Origin: Granulosicoccus sp045110475
GTDB lineage: Bacteria; Pseudomonadota; Gammaproteobacteria; Granulosicoccales; Granulosicoccaceae
Length of the DNA: 64,000 nucleotides
Reading direction: 5' to 3'
Assembly (NCBI GenBank): GCA_045110475.1
Contig: JBGCGC010000042.1
Span: 1 to 64,000 of the forward strand
How positions within the stretch are numbered: the first letter of the stretch is position 1; the number at the start of each line of letters is the position of its first letter. A program made the translations under genes and the position numbers. The notes below the pieces were generated by a model. That model had not been told where the DNA came from. It worked only from the letters and a program-made list of their open reading frames with translations, and made no database searches. Positions 18,097-26,918 of the stretch are shown here, piece by piece.

Positions 18097-18888
18097 GCTG
18101 TCGTTCCACTGTGGCGATCTTTTTTCGAAAAAGGCGTCGATGCCTTCGCTGACATCATCAGCCATCATATTGCTGGCCATGGCATACCCCGCCATTTCGT
18201 AGGCCTTGGCAAGCGGCATCTCAAGCTGTTTGTAGAACATGGATTTGCCGGTTGATACGGCTATTGTTGATTTGCTGCAGATGCGCTGTGAGAGTTCTAT
18301 CACGCTATGCTCAAGCTGATCTGCAGGAACGCACTGATTGATCAGTCCCCAATCCACTGCACAGGGTGCGTCAATAAAATCGCCGGTCATCAGCATTTGA
18401 AATGCGCGTTTGCGGGAAATGTTTCGTGCCAGAGCTACCGAAGGGGTACTGCAGAATAAACCCAGATTAATGCCTGAAACGCCGAACGTGCAATGATCGG
18501 CGGCTATGGCAAGATCACAATTGGCGACCAACTGACAACCTGCTGCGGCCGCAATGCCCTGCACCTTTGCAATGACAGGCTGTGGCAAGGCGACGAGCGA
18601 TTGCATGAAATAGCTACATTTCGAAAACAGTGCCTGTTGCCATTGTTCATCGATATGCTCGCGCATCTCTTTCAGATCATGACCTGCACAAAACGCCTTG
18701 CCTGAGGCCGCAATTACCACGACACGCACTGAATCTGGCAGATTGTCGACTGCGCTTTGCAGCGCGTCCAGCATGGTATGGCTGAGCGCGTTGAATTGAT
18801 CCGGCCGGTTCAGGGTCAAGGTCAAAATGCCTTCGGCGGATAGTTCTGTCAGAAGCGGTGAAGTATCGTTTGACTGTGGTTGCGCCAT
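18094..18888 (-). CDS. Enoyl-CoA hydratase/isomerase-family protein, catalytic glutamates not conserved
   Basis: Crotonase-fold protein of 264 residues with the oxyanion-hole segments AFCAGHDLKEM and QGIAAAAGCQLVANCDLAIA. Where active hydratases have a glutamate (PEI-type motif) this protein reads FGVSGINLG, and the second glutamate position appears to be Gln in KRAFQMLMTGD. It looks most like the ECHDC3-type group whose reaction is not settled. It may not be a true hydratase. The stop codon TAG falls exactly on the end of the 17902-18096 repeat. It is divergent from a PaaI-type thioesterase. Confidence 0.9.
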   Translation of the reverse strand: MAQPQSNDTSPLLTELSAEGILTLTLNRPDQFNALSHTMLDALQSAVDNLPDSVRVVVIAASGKAFCAGHDLKEMREHIDEQWQQALFSKCSYFMQSLVALPQPVIAKVQGIAAAAGCQLVANCDLAIAADHCTFGVSGINLGLFCSTPSVALARNISRKRAFQMLMTGDFIDAPCAVDWGLINQCVPADQLEHSVIELSQRICSKSTIAVSTGKSMFYKQLEMPLAKAYEMAGYAMASNMMADDVSEGIDAFFEKRSPQWNDS

Positions 18889-18946
18889 CTCTCTATCTCA
18901 GGTGTTAGCCTTCATACTCTGACACTCTACCTGATAGCCTGCGCTG

Positions 18947-19408
18947 ATGACAGATTCTCAACGTGGCAGCAAGCTGCTGCTTGATGCCGATACGTTCGCC
19001 ACGATGCTTGATGAACGCCTGCCATTCGCCAAACTTATGGGTCTTGCGGTCGATGAATTCCATGAAGACCACGTTATCCTGCGCGCCGTCTACAGCGAGC
19101 GCTTTCTAAGACCAGGCGGTACTGTGGCAGGGCCCATCATGATGGGCCTGGCAGATGCTGCCGTCTACGCCCTCGTGTTATCGCGCATTGGTCCGGTTGA
19201 GTTGGCCGTAACCACCCAGTTATCCATTAATTTTCTGCGCAAGCCGGAACCTGGTGATGTGCTTGCACGTGCCAGTATGCTCAAACTGGGGAAGCGACTC
19301 GCGGTTGCCGACGTGCTGTTGTACAGTGAGCCTGCGGGTATTGATCAGCCGGTAGCGCAGGCCACTGCCACGTATTCAATACCGCCACCAGACAGGAGAG
19401 ATGCATGA
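18947..19408 (+). CDS. PaaI/YigI-type hotdog thioesterase
   Basis: A 153-residue hotdog-fold acyl-CoA thioesterase. The core segment GGTVAGPIMMGLADAAVYALVLS is the usual long helix with its preceding catalytic loop, followed by VTTQLSINFLRKP strands. It is cytoplasmic. The stop overlaps the ATG of the haloacid dehalogenase gene (ATGA), so the pair is probably co-translated. Divergent from the crotonase-family gene, which suggests a shared acyl-CoA theme. Substrate is unknown. Confidence 0.88.
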   Translation: MTDSQRGSKLLLDADTFATMLDERLPFAKLMGLAVDEFHEDHVILRAVYSERFLRPGGTVAGPIMMGLADAAVYALVLSRIGPVELAVTTQLSINFLRKPEPGDVLARASMLKLGKRLAVADVLLYSEPAGIDQPVAQATATYSIPPPDRRDA

Positions 19409-20106
19409 GCCATGAAACCGGACACAAGGCGTTTGAAAACACGAAAGCTTGTGTATTTGATGCCTACGGCACGCTCTTTGATGTGCATTCGGCGGTCGGT
19501 GCGCTGCACGAAGAAATTGGTGACGAGTATGCCCGGCTATCTGCTGCCTGGCGTCAACGGCAACTCGAATACACATGGCTGTGCAGCCTCATGGGCGAAC
19601 ATCGGGATTTCTGGCGACTGACATCGGACGCCCTGAGAGTCAGCTTGCGCGAGTTCAAGCTTGAAAACAGGGGTTTGCACGATCGGCTAATGCAGGCGTA
19701 TCTGCAATTAAGTACCTTTGAAGAGGTTTCCAGTGTGTTGATCCAACTAAAGCGCGCCGAGTTGCAAACCGCCATACTGACCAATGGCACGCCGGTCATG
19801 ATTGAGTCAGCAGTTGACAACTCCTCGATTAGACAGTGGATTGATCACCAGCTTTCAGTTGAAAGTGTCGGTATCTTCAAGCCCGATCCACGGGTCTATC
19901 AGCTGGCGGTTGATTCTATAGGTGTGCCAGCCGGGCAGATTGCTTTCATGTCATCCAATGTATGGGATGCATCTGGTGCTGCCCATTTCGGATTCAAGGT
20001 CGCATGGATCAATCGTTACTCGCAACCATCGGAAGCACTACCCGGAACTCCGTCGGCCATGTTGTCCAGCTTGTCCGAATTGCCTGCCTTGCTGGGTATT
20101 TGCTGA
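19405..20106 (+). CDS. Haloacid dehalogenase type II family hydrolase
   Basis: A 233-residue HAD-superfamily hydrolase, closest in pattern to (S)-2-haloacid dehalogenases. Nucleophile Asp19 lies in VFDAYGTLFDV. Motif II is TAILTNGTP. The lysine of motif III is in FKPDPRVYQL. Motif IV is SSNVWDASGA. These residues match type II dehalogenases, which replace halogen by water with inversion. A phosphatase role is less likely because of the DAYGTLFD and SNVWDA forms. The start overlaps the thioesterase stop by four bases. The last 91 bases overlap the antisense DUF1289 gene. Confidence 0.9.
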   Translation: MSHETGHKAFENTKACVFDAYGTLFDVHSAVGALHEEIGDEYARLSAAWRQRQLEYTWLCSLMGEHRDFWRLTSDALRVSLREFKLENRGLHDRLMQAYLQLSTFEEVSSVLIQLKRAELQTAILTNGTPVMIESAVDNSSIRQWIDHQLSVESVGIFKPDPRVYQLAVDSIGVPAGQIAFMSSNVWDASGAAHFGFKVAWINRYSQPSEALPGTPSAMLSSLSELPALLGIC

Positions 20107-20264
20107 CGATCCAGGCAAGCTGAGAGCACGGCCAGTTTTTGCTCATCATCCATTTCTCGCCAGCGTGTAATTTCATCAATGCTTCGCAGGCAACCAGAGC
20201 ATAGTTGTGAGGGTTCATCGATCTTGCAGATTCCCTGGCAAGGTGATGCGATATCAAGTTTCAT
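20016..20264 (-). CDS. DUF1289 family protein
   Basis: An 82-residue small protein of a widespread proteobacterial family of unknown function. The N-terminal half has the typical pattern SPCQGICKID, then LCSGCLRSIDEITRWREM, with four cysteines that could bind metal. The conserved part ends near residue 50. The last 29 residues are encoded antisense to the end of the haloacid dehalogenase gene and look unconserved. Family members are usually annotated as Fe-S or zinc-binding by inference only. Confidence 0.85.
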   Translation of the reverse strand: MKLDIASPCQGICKIDEPSQLCSGCLRSIDEITRWREMDDEQKLAVLSACLDRQQIPSKAGNSDKLDNMADGVPGSASDGCE

Positions 20265-20410
20265 GCTGATGCGGAAGGTTTGCTGGTCATTAGAAATTTT
20301 ACCCTGTATCGCAGGTTAACAAGTGTGCAAGGCAACAGATCGCCAAGCTTGTAACCAATCTCGCTGTTACACTGACACACTCACCCAATAAAAAGACGCC
20401 TGGTAGACGC

Positions 20411-21325
20411 ATGCAGGTTTTCAACTTTGGTTCTATAAATATCGATCTCGTGTATCGGGTGCCTCATCTTGTTGCGCCGGGCGAGACTCTGCTCAGCCGA
20501 TCTCTGGAGACAGTGCTCGGTGGCAAAGGTGCCAACCAGTCGGTAGCATTGGCAAGGGCAGGTGCGCGCGTCGTGCATATTGGTCGACTGGGCCAGGCTG
20601 ACAGTTGGGCGGGTGATCAGTTATTGCAGGCAGGTGTTGATACGTCGCTCGTAGCCACGATTGAAGGCCCTAGCGGACACGCTATCATTCAGGTAGACGA
20701 TAGGGGTGAAAACTCCATAATCCTGCATGGCGGGGCCAATCAGTCGTTTAGCCACGATCTGCTAGCCAATGCGCTGGAATCGGCAGAGGCTGGCGACTGG
20801 TTATTGATGCAAAACGAATGCAACGCGCTCGATAGTGCGTTTTCGCTGGCGGCGAGCAAGGGCTTGCGGATCGCTTTTAATCCTGCACCCATGACGCCTG
20901 AAATTACTCAGTTGCCGCTGGAGCGTTGCGCCCTTTTAATAGTGAATGAAACCGAAGCCGCTGCGCTCGCCGGGGATGATGACCTGAACAGCGCGATTAT
21001 TTCGCTGGGGAAAAAATACCCGGATACACATCTGGTGCTGACGCTGGGATCGAAAGGCGCGATGCTGCAACGGGGGCCGTTGCAGCACACGGCAACGGCC
21101 ATGCGTGTGAGTGCGGTGGACACAACCGGTGCCGGTGACACATTTGTTGGCTATTTTCTTGCGTCGCTGATGGAGGGGCTCGATGATGAACGTGCCTTGC
21201 ACCGTGCATGCGCTGCAGGTGCATTGTCCGTTACCCGGCACGGCGCAACACCGGGTATTCCCACCCGTGCGGAGCTCAACCTGTTTCTTGACAGCAGGGC
21301 CGACGATAAGTCGAGCAACTTCTGA
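20411..21325 (+). CDS. PfkB-family carbohydrate kinase (ribokinase-like)
   Basis: A 304-residue sugar kinase. The N-terminal substrate loop LGGKGANQSVALARAGA and the C-terminal PfkB signature DTTGAGDTFVGYF, with catalytic Asp243, are clear. The arrangement fits ribokinase, making ribose-5-phosphate from ribose and ATP. It sits 32 bp upstream of an inosine-uridine nucleoside hydrolase that would release ribose, which supports a ribose substrate. Deoxyribose or another pentose remains possible. No signal peptide. Confidence 0.9.
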   Translation: MQVFNFGSINIDLVYRVPHLVAPGETLLSRSLETVLGGKGANQSVALARAGARVVHIGRLGQADSWAGDQLLQAGVDTSLVATIEGPSGHAIIQVDDRGENSIILHGGANQSFSHDLLANALESAEAGDWLLMQNECNALDSAFSLAASKGLRIAFNPAPMTPEITQLPLERCALLIVNETEAAALAGDDDLNSAIISLGKKYPDTHLVLTLGSKGAMLQRGPLQHTATAMRVSAVDTTGAGDTFVGYFLASLMEGLDDERALHRACAAGALSVTRHGATPGIPTRAELNLFLDSRADDKSSNF

Positions 21326-21357
21326 AACCCCCAAAGCCATCTTATTGATTGAAAAAC

Positions 21358-22389
21358 ATGCACAAAATCATCCTGGACACCGATCCCGGTGTCGATGACG
21401 CCATGGCAATCGCCTTTGCGTTTACGCATCCGGATATTGAGCTGCTGGCATTGACGACGGTTTTCGGCAATCTCAGCATCGACTTTACCACTCGCAATGC
21501 ACAGTACATTCTCGATACCCTTGGTGCTACTGATGTCGCTGTTGCGATGGGTGCTGCTGTACCCAGTGTGCAGACACCTTTGCCCTACGCCGATTTTGTT
21601 CATGGTGCTGATGGGCTTGGCAACGCATATCCAGGTAGTGTGCCTGACGTGCCCGCACTTCAAGCCGTCACGTTAAATCCGGACGCACGTCACGCTACTG
21701 TTGACAAGCTGGACGCTGCCGATTTTATCATTGCCGCTGCGCGTGCACAGCCTGGCGAAATTACTCTTGTTGCGGTCGGACCACTAACGAATATCGCCGA
21801 AGCCTATCGGCGCGAACCCGAACTGCCAACGCTTGTGGCCGGACTGGTTATTATGGGTGGCACTGTCGATGAACCGGGTAACGTCACGCCGCTTGCCGAG
21901 GCCAATTTCTTTAACGATCCACATGCGGCAGATGCCTTGCTAGCCGCAGACTGGCCAGCAACTCTGGTCGGGCTGGACGTCACACATCGCATTATGATCC
22001 GTGACAGTGATCTCAGGAAACTTGGTGAGCATGCCCACGACACCGGCGCACTGATCTGGGATAGCAGTCGTTTTTACGTGGACTTCTACACTCGCAGCGG
22101 GGCTGCTAAAGAAGCCGTCGACGAAGGTGCGGAGCCACAGTGTGCAATGCACGATGCAGCGGCTATCGCTTGTCTGCTGATGCCTGATGCTTTTGAGATG
22201 CAGTCAGGGGCATCGCGAGTCATTCACGATGGCATGGCGGCAGGGCAGCTGGCCGTGGACCGAAAAGGCTACGCTTATGCCGTACCCCATTGGCGGGAGC
22301 GCGCCGTAACGCATGTTTGCATGGCGGTGGATGCTTCTCGCGTGCGCGAGCATTTTCTGTCAACTATTATTGATGGACATCTGCGTTAG
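21358..22389 (+). CDS. Inosine-uridine preferring nucleoside hydrolase
   Basis: Hydrolyses the N-glycosidic bond of ribonucleosides to free base and ribose. The calcium-binding motif is at the very start: DTDPGVDDA with Asp9, Asp13 and Asp14. The usual later histidine and the VGPLTNIAEA and IMGGTV segments are present. The start is the ATG at 21358; the upstream TTG at 21349 only adds three residues. The stop codon TAG (22387-22389) is the first three bases of a dispersed hairpin repeat. Together with the sugar kinase and the BMP importer at 26.9-31.7 kb it outlines a nucleoside salvage route. Confidence 0.93.
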   Translation: MHKIILDTDPGVDDAMAIAFAFTHPDIELLALTTVFGNLSIDFTTRNAQYILDTLGATDVAVAMGAAVPSVQTPLPYADFVHGADGLGNAYPGSVPDVPALQAVTLNPDARHATVDKLDAADFIIAAARAQPGEITLVAVGPLTNIAEAYRREPELPTLVAGLVIMGGTVDEPGNVTPLAEANFFNDPHAADALLAADWPATLVGLDVTHRIMIRDSDLRKLGEHAHDTGALIWDSSRFYVDFYTRSGAAKEAVDEGAEPQCAMHDAAAIACLLMPDAFEMQSGASRVIHDGMAAGQLAVDRKGYAYAVPHWRERAVTHVCMAVDASRVREHFLSTIIDGHLR

Positions 22390-22423
22390 GAGCCTGCGCG
22401 GCCGGAGGCGGCGCAGACTCCTA
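22387..22423. repeat. Short-form dispersed hairpin repeat
   Basis: A 37-bp palindrome beginning TAGGAGCCTGCGC and ending GCGCAGACTCCTA, with one mismatch between the 13-base arms and a GGCCGGAGGCG centre. It equals the terminal arm of the long repeat folded back on itself. Its first three bases are the stop codon of the nucleoside hydrolase gene. It could act as a transcription terminator or mRNA 3' stabiliser, but has no T-run. Confidence 0.88.
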
Positions 22424-22443
22424 GGACAAGGAATGGGGCAAGC

Positions 22444-23934
22444 ATGAAGACAGGAAAATTGCAGTCACTGATCACGACAGGACTTGCAGGCCTTGTGCTT
22501 GCGGCCTGTGATTGGGTTGACTCCGGGGGCAGCAGTGATGCACCGGAAGCACCCGTTGTCGTGTCGGAGATTTTGCTTGACGATGTGCCCGTAGGCCAGG
22601 CCGAGGTCATCAATGAGAAGACTTTAGCGCGTTTCATCGTCCCTCAAAATACCTCAAACCTGGAGAGGACCTATGCGTGGTCTGAACCGCTGGAACAGGG
22701 CAATTTGCCCGAATGCGCAGGCACAAACGGTTTCAAGCCAGAGCTTGCAGCCAGCTCGCTGGATCAAGCCTGTACGCTCGAATCCGACTGTGCTTTCGAA
22801 TTCGTAAATTTGGCTGCCGAGCCTGAGTCTGTGCCGGGAACGACGCCAGAAACCGTACCTGACGGCCAGCCGAACACACCAGAAGATACTACGGACGCTG
22901 CAGGTATCGTATTTGAGCTGAGGATACCCGCGCTGAAAGCGTCGGTTGGTGCTCGCTACATGCTGGAAGAACAAGATAGCAGCGGCAACGTTTTTAACAC
23001 CGAATTCAGTATTTGCATGATTGCCGTGAACGAGCAACCGGACGCTCGCGATGATATTTTCGTCATTCTTGAAGGCAATGAATTGAACGTTACGCCGGCT
23101 ACCGTCAACTTGCTCAGTAACGATTCTGACGATATAGATGTGAGTAACGAGCCGTTGTCCGTTCTTCCGGAACCTTTGTCGGAGCCAGAAAACGCAGCTG
23201 TGTTCGAGCTGGGTGATGACGGCAGCTTTACCTATGAGTCGAACCTCATTGATTTGCGTGAGGATCAGTTTGATACTTTTACCTACGAGGTGACGGACGG
23301 TGTATTCACGGTTTCGGCAAAAGCCACGATAAGAGTGGTTGCCATCAATCAGGCGCCCCGACTACTCGATAGCATAGAGGATCTTTCCGCGACTGAAGAC
23401 GAGGTGTTTCGTGTGGATCTGGCGCCGAATTTTTTCGACCCTGAAAGCAACAATCTGGCATTTACCTTGTCAGACGACACACCTTTGGCAGCCGGTACGG
23501 GACTGAGCCTGAGTCGTGCTGGCGTGCTTTCAGGAACCCCTACTGCGTCGGATGTTGGTGTGTACGAGCTAACGATTGAGGTCAGTGATGGTGGACAAGT
23601 CACCGAAACGAGTTTCACGCTGGAGGTCGGGGAGACCAATAATCGTGCACCGTTTTTTGTAACAGGTTCAGTGGCGGCCGAAATAACAGGGCCGGTGCTG
23701 GTAATCATGCGTATAAGTACCGAATTCATTGATCCCGATGGTGACGACCTGACCTACAGCATGGCGTTCGGCCGCGTATTGCCTGTGGGATTGTCCCTTA
23801 ACAGAGCAACGGGTGTGATCTCCGGAAGACCAAGCGTTGCCGGTGTGTATCCAAATTTGCGGGTCAGGGCGACCGACCCATTTGACAAATCAACGTTGTC
23901 CCCGGCATTCACTATTACAATTGTAGGCAACTAG
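22444..23934 (+). CDS. Lipoprotein with cadherin/dystroglycan-type Ig repeats
   Basis: A 496-residue predicted outer-surface lipoprotein. The signal peptide ends in the lipobox LVLAAC with Cys22 as the lipidated residue. After a Pro/Glu-rich stretch come Ig-like repeats of the cadherin-like kind (ARDDIFVILEGNELNV, TFTYEVTDGVF) and two putative-Ig/dystroglycan-type repeats (NQAPRLLDSIEDLSATEDE..., GLSLSRAGVLSGTPTASDVG and GLSLNRATGVISGRPSVAGVY). Acidic loops (DPDGDDLTY) suggest calcium binding. Function is not known; adhesion or surface scaffolding is the usual guess. The 20 bp before the start contain the end of the hairpin repeat. Confidence 0.82.
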   Translation: MKTGKLQSLITTGLAGLVLAACDWVDSGGSSDAPEAPVVVSEILLDDVPVGQAEVINEKTLARFIVPQNTSNLERTYAWSEPLEQGNLPECAGTNGFKPELAASSLDQACTLESDCAFEFVNLAAEPESVPGTTPETVPDGQPNTPEDTTDAAGIVFELRIPALKASVGARYMLEEQDSSGNVFNTEFSICMIAVNEQPDARDDIFVILEGNELNVTPATVNLLSNDSDDIDVSNEPLSVLPEPLSEPENAAVFELGDDGSFTYESNLIDLREDQFDTFTYEVTDGVFTVSAKATIRVVAINQAPRLLDSIEDLSATEDEVFRVDLAPNFFDPESNNLAFTLSDDTPLAAGTGLSLSRAGVLSGTPTASDVGVYELTIEVSDGGQVTETSFTLEVGETNNRAPFFVTGSVAAEITGPVLVIMRISTEFIDPDGDDLTYSMAFGRVLPVGLSLNRATGVISGRPSVAGVYPNLRVRATDPFDKSTLSPAFTITIVGN

Positions 23935-23938
23935 TCTG

Positions 23939-23977
23939 GTGAACTATCGCAGTGAACTATCGCAGTGAACTATCGCA
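23939..23977 (+). repeat. Tandem repeat, three perfect 13-bp units
   Basis: GTGAACTATCGCA is repeated three times without a mismatch between the lipoprotein stop and the start of the amidotransferase gene. It is non-coding and likely arose by slippage. It could vary in copy number between strains. Confidence 0.95.
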
Positions 23978-24002
23978 GGCAACGACTGTAGGCAATTGAT
24001 TG

Positions 24003-24719
24003 ATGAGTTCGTCACCAAACAGGTATCTGTTCGTCAAGCATTCCCCTAACTGGAATGTGGATCGATGTACCCGGTGGATGCACAGCAATGACAAGATCGT
24101 CGACTGGTGTTATCCCGTCGATGAAGATCCGTTTCCTGATCCGGCGGCCTACGCGGGCGTTGTTGTCTTTGGTGGAGCTAACAGTGCCAACGATTGTTCC
24201 GAGTTTGAATGGGTTCGTCGCGAGCTGCATTTCGTCCGACAATGTCTGGAAAAAGACACCGCATTTCTGGGTATTTGCCTTGGTGCGCAAATACTCGCAC
24301 GTGCACTGGGTGCCGATGTTCGGCCTCATCAAACCGAATTGAAAGAAGTGGGTTTTTGTCGTGTGGATCCGGTAGATTCAGCCAGTGAGTTTCTGAGCTC
24401 GCCACTTATGGTGATGCAGTGGCACTCAGAGGGTTTTGATCTACCGCCCGGTACCCAGAGGATTGCCACGGGAGAACATTTCCCCAATCAGGCCTATGCA
24501 CTTAATGATCGGGTGATCGGCTTGCAGTTTCATCCGGAGGTTAACAGCGATGTTTTGGCCATCTGGCATGAACGCAACAAGACTCGCAGCAGTGGTGTGC
24601 TGAGTGAGGAGGAACGAGTATCGATGATGGCCGATGCCCATCGATATGAAGACGATATCTCATGCTGGCTCGATAGATTTCTAACCCGCTGGACAAACTT
24701 GTGCGAAGCCAGCCGCTAG
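24003..24719 (+). CDS. Class I glutamine amidotransferase-like protein
   Basis: A stand-alone GATase1 domain of 238 residues related to GMP-synthase-type amidotransferases. The nucleophile Cys92 is in FLGICLGAQILA, and the His-Glu pair lies in LQFHPEV. VVFGGANSAND gives the oxyanion strand. The protein has no synthetase domain; such orphans include gamma-glutamyl hydrolases of polyamine or folate type and peptidase-like members. The start is ATG at 24003, with a TTG just upstream. It is followed by the antiporter gene after 6 bp. Substrate is unknown. Confidence 0.87.
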   Translation: MSSSPNRYLFVKHSPNWNVDRCTRWMHSNDKIVDWCYPVDEDPFPDPAAYAGVVVFGGANSANDCSEFEWVRRELHFVRQCLEKDTAFLGICLGAQILARALGADVRPHQTELKEVGFCRVDPVDSASEFLSSPLMVMQWHSEGFDLPPGTQRIATGEHFPNQAYALNDRVIGLQFHPEVNSDVLAIWHERNKTRSSGVLSEEERVSMMADAHRYEDDISCWLDRFLTRWTNLCEASR

Positions 24720-24725
24720 TGACCC

Positions 24726-26426
24726 ATGGCTGATCCTAACAGCCTTTTACTGAATATCTTCATTTACCTGACGGCGGGCCTGCTGGCTGTGCCCAGTGCG
24801 CGTCGGCTGGGTCTTGGACCCGTATTCGGCTACCTTTTCGCAGGTATTCTGATCGGCCCCTGGGGGCTGGCACTGATACGTGATGAATATACCATCGAGC
24901 TCTTTTCGAGCTTTTCCACCGTGCTATTGCTGTTTCTCGTTGGTTTGCAGGCAACGCCTGAGCGCCTCAATCGTTTGCTGGGTGACCTGCTTTCATTGGG
25001 CTTGCTGCAGTTTTTTCTGACGACGCTGGTTGTTGCAATGGTTGCGATGCTCATAGGACATCCATGGCATCATGCCCTTGTTGCCGGACTTGCATTGTCG
25101 ATTTCGTCCGAGGCTGTGGCCAAACACGCCTTTGCTGAACGTTACCCGACCGGGTCGGCGGTTACCGAAACCGGTTACCAGTTGTTGCTCACTCAGTCCA
25201 TGCTGCTAGTGGCCGTCATCGTCATGCTTCCGGTATTTGCCTTCGAAGCAGCGCTGCTGGAGGGTAGCCCCTGGCCGAAAATGCTCAAAGCCTGCATTGT
25301 AGTAGCCGTGTTTGGCGTGTTTGCCCACCTGGTGTTGCGGCAGGCGTTTCGCTACGTGGTCAGCATTGGCCTTGACGAGGTGTTTGCGGCCTTCGCCGTG
25401 CTTCTGGTTATCGGGGTGTTGCTGATTGTCGATGCTATGGGCTTGCCCCTTGAACTGGGTGCGCTGCTCAGCGGGCTTTTACTGATACGGTCCGAATACG
25501 GTGCCGCTATCCGGATAGCCACTTATCCGTTTACCGGATTGTTGGTCGGTATGTTTTTCATTTCAACCGGCATGCAGATAGACTTTGCCACGTTTATCAG
25601 AAAACCGCTGGAGACCTTTGCGCTGGTGGCCCTGCTGGTCGGGGCCAAGGCCTGGATTATCCGCAACATCCTGCGCTATTCTTCGGTACCAAGGCAGCAA
25701 CGAATCTGGTTAGCCACGGTTCTTGCCCAGAGTGGTGAGCTGGCGTTCGTAGTCATCGCTCTGGCGGTGAGCTATCAGGCTATTCCGGACAAGCTTGCCG
25801 CGCAGCTTGTGCTCGTCATTGCACTGTCAATGCTGACAACACCATTGCTGCTTTTCTACGCCGCGCGGCGCGACACTTTGCCAGCCATACAGCAAAGTGA
25901 CACGGGCCTTGAGGTCGGCGAGCAGGCGGATTCTCAGGTTATCGTCGCCGGTTTCGGGCGCATGGGGCGAGTTGTTGCGCATCTGCTGAAAGACAATGGT
26001 TTTCGGGCAGTTGTCATAGATCACAATCCGGATCGCTTTACCAAATTGCGCAATGAGGGCTTCGTCGGTTTTTATGGCAATGCCTTGCGTCCGGATTTAC
26101 TGGACGCTGCCGGAGCCGAACGCGCCAGTGTGATGGTCGTTGCCATTGATGATCCGGAGGCTGCGGTTGATCTCATCCGGCATGTCCATCGGGAGTATCC
26201 GCATCTCAGACTACTTTCCAGAGCGGTGGATGCAGACGGGGAGCATCGCTTATTGCGCAGTGGCGCTGATCGCACCTATGGCGAGACCTTCGAGACAGCA
26301 CTGCTGATGGGTGAAGATGTTCTGGAGATGGTGGGTATGAGTCCGCTGGATGCGCAGGCCGTGGCCGAGCATTATCGAGATAATGCACTTGAACAGCAGG
26401 CGCAGCTGGCAAAAACCGCAAATTGA
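24726..26426 (+). CDS. CPA2 monovalent cation:proton antiporter with RCK domain (KefB/C-like)
   Basis: A 566-residue inner-membrane transporter. About 12 hydrophobic segments fill residues 5-380, with conserved stretches GPVFGYLFAGILIGP and ALSISSEAVAKHAF. A cytoplasmic TrkA-N/RCK nucleotide-binding domain follows, with VIVAGFGRMGRVVAHLL (glycine motif from Gly409). This arrangement is that of glutathione-gated potassium efflux systems or of K+/H+ and Na+/H+ antiporters of the same family. No KefF/KefG ancillary oxidoreductase gene is adjacent. Ion specificity cannot be read from sequence. Confidence 0.92.
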   Translation: MADPNSLLLNIFIYLTAGLLAVPSARRLGLGPVFGYLFAGILIGPWGLALIRDEYTIELFSSFSTVLLLFLVGLQATPERLNRLLGDLLSLGLLQFFLTTLVVAMVAMLIGHPWHHALVAGLALSISSEAVAKHAFAERYPTGSAVTETGYQLLLTQSMLLVAVIVMLPVFAFEAALLEGSPWPKMLKACIVVAVFGVFAHLVLRQAFRYVVSIGLDEVFAAFAVLLVIGVLLIVDAMGLPLELGALLSGLLLIRSEYGAAIRIATYPFTGLLVGMFFISTGMQIDFATFIRKPLETFALVALLVGAKAWIIRNILRYSSVPRQQRIWLATVLAQSGELAFVVIALAVSYQAIPDKLAAQLVLVIALSMLTTPLLLFYAARRDTLPAIQQSDTGLEVGEQADSQVIVAGFGRMGRVVAHLLKDNGFRAVVIDHNPDRFTKLRNEGFVGFYGNALRPDLLDAAGAERASVMVVAIDDPEAAVDLIRHVHREYPHLRLLSRAVDADGEHRLLRSGADRTYGETFETALLMGEDVLEMVGMSPLDAQAVAEHYRDNALEQQAQLAKTAN

Positions 26427-26484
26427 CAGGTCTTCGGTATATTATCCGGATAGATACAGGGATACCAGAGCCAGAGGTGTTTGC

Positions 26485-26787
26485 ATGAAAGGAAACGATG
26501 TCGAATCGTTAACCAAGCTGCTTAAAGAGCACGAGGTAGCGCTGTCAGCGGTCAAAGCCAACAAGTTGATGCTGAAGATTGGCTTGCTTGAAGAGGCAAC
26601 ACGCGAGAGTTCGACGCGACCCGGTGTCATCAAAAAGTACAAGGTGCTCAGTGACAAGGGGCTCGACTATGGTGTCAATGAAGAAAATCCTCAAAGCCCT
26701 GATCAGACGTCGCCCTACTATTACAAGGATAGTTTTGCAGATCTTGCAAAGCTGCTGCTTGAGGCCGAGGCTGACACCGGCAAGTAG
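26485..26787 (+). CDS. Small protein of unknown function, possible winged-helix
   Basis: A 100-residue protein not recognised as a named family. The ATG at 26485 has AGAGG seven bases upstream. The N-terminal half is helical (SLTKLLKEHEVALSAVKANKLMLKIGLLEEA) with a helix-turn-helix feel, followed by a strand-turn-strand stretch (GVIKKYKVLSDKGLDYG) and a C-terminal helix (YKDSFADLAKLLLEAEA). The pattern recalls the KilA-C/antirepressor-type winged helix found in phage and small regulatory proteins, but this is a shape-based guess. It lies between the antiporter and the nucleoside importer. Confidence 0.7.
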   Translation: MKGNDVESLTKLLKEHEVALSAVKANKLMLKIGLLEEATRESSTRPGVIKKYKVLSDKGLDYGVNEENPQSPDQTSPYYYKDSFADLAKLLLEAEADTGK

Positions 26788-26918
26788 TCGTCAAAGCCTG
26801 CCAATTCAGTGCTTTCGCTGACCTGCAAGGTGCGAAATTGTTCGTGATACACTCCAGACGTGCGGTCTGGTCAGCGATAGAACAGGCCATTGCTAACTCC
26901 TATATAGAGGTCTCGACT

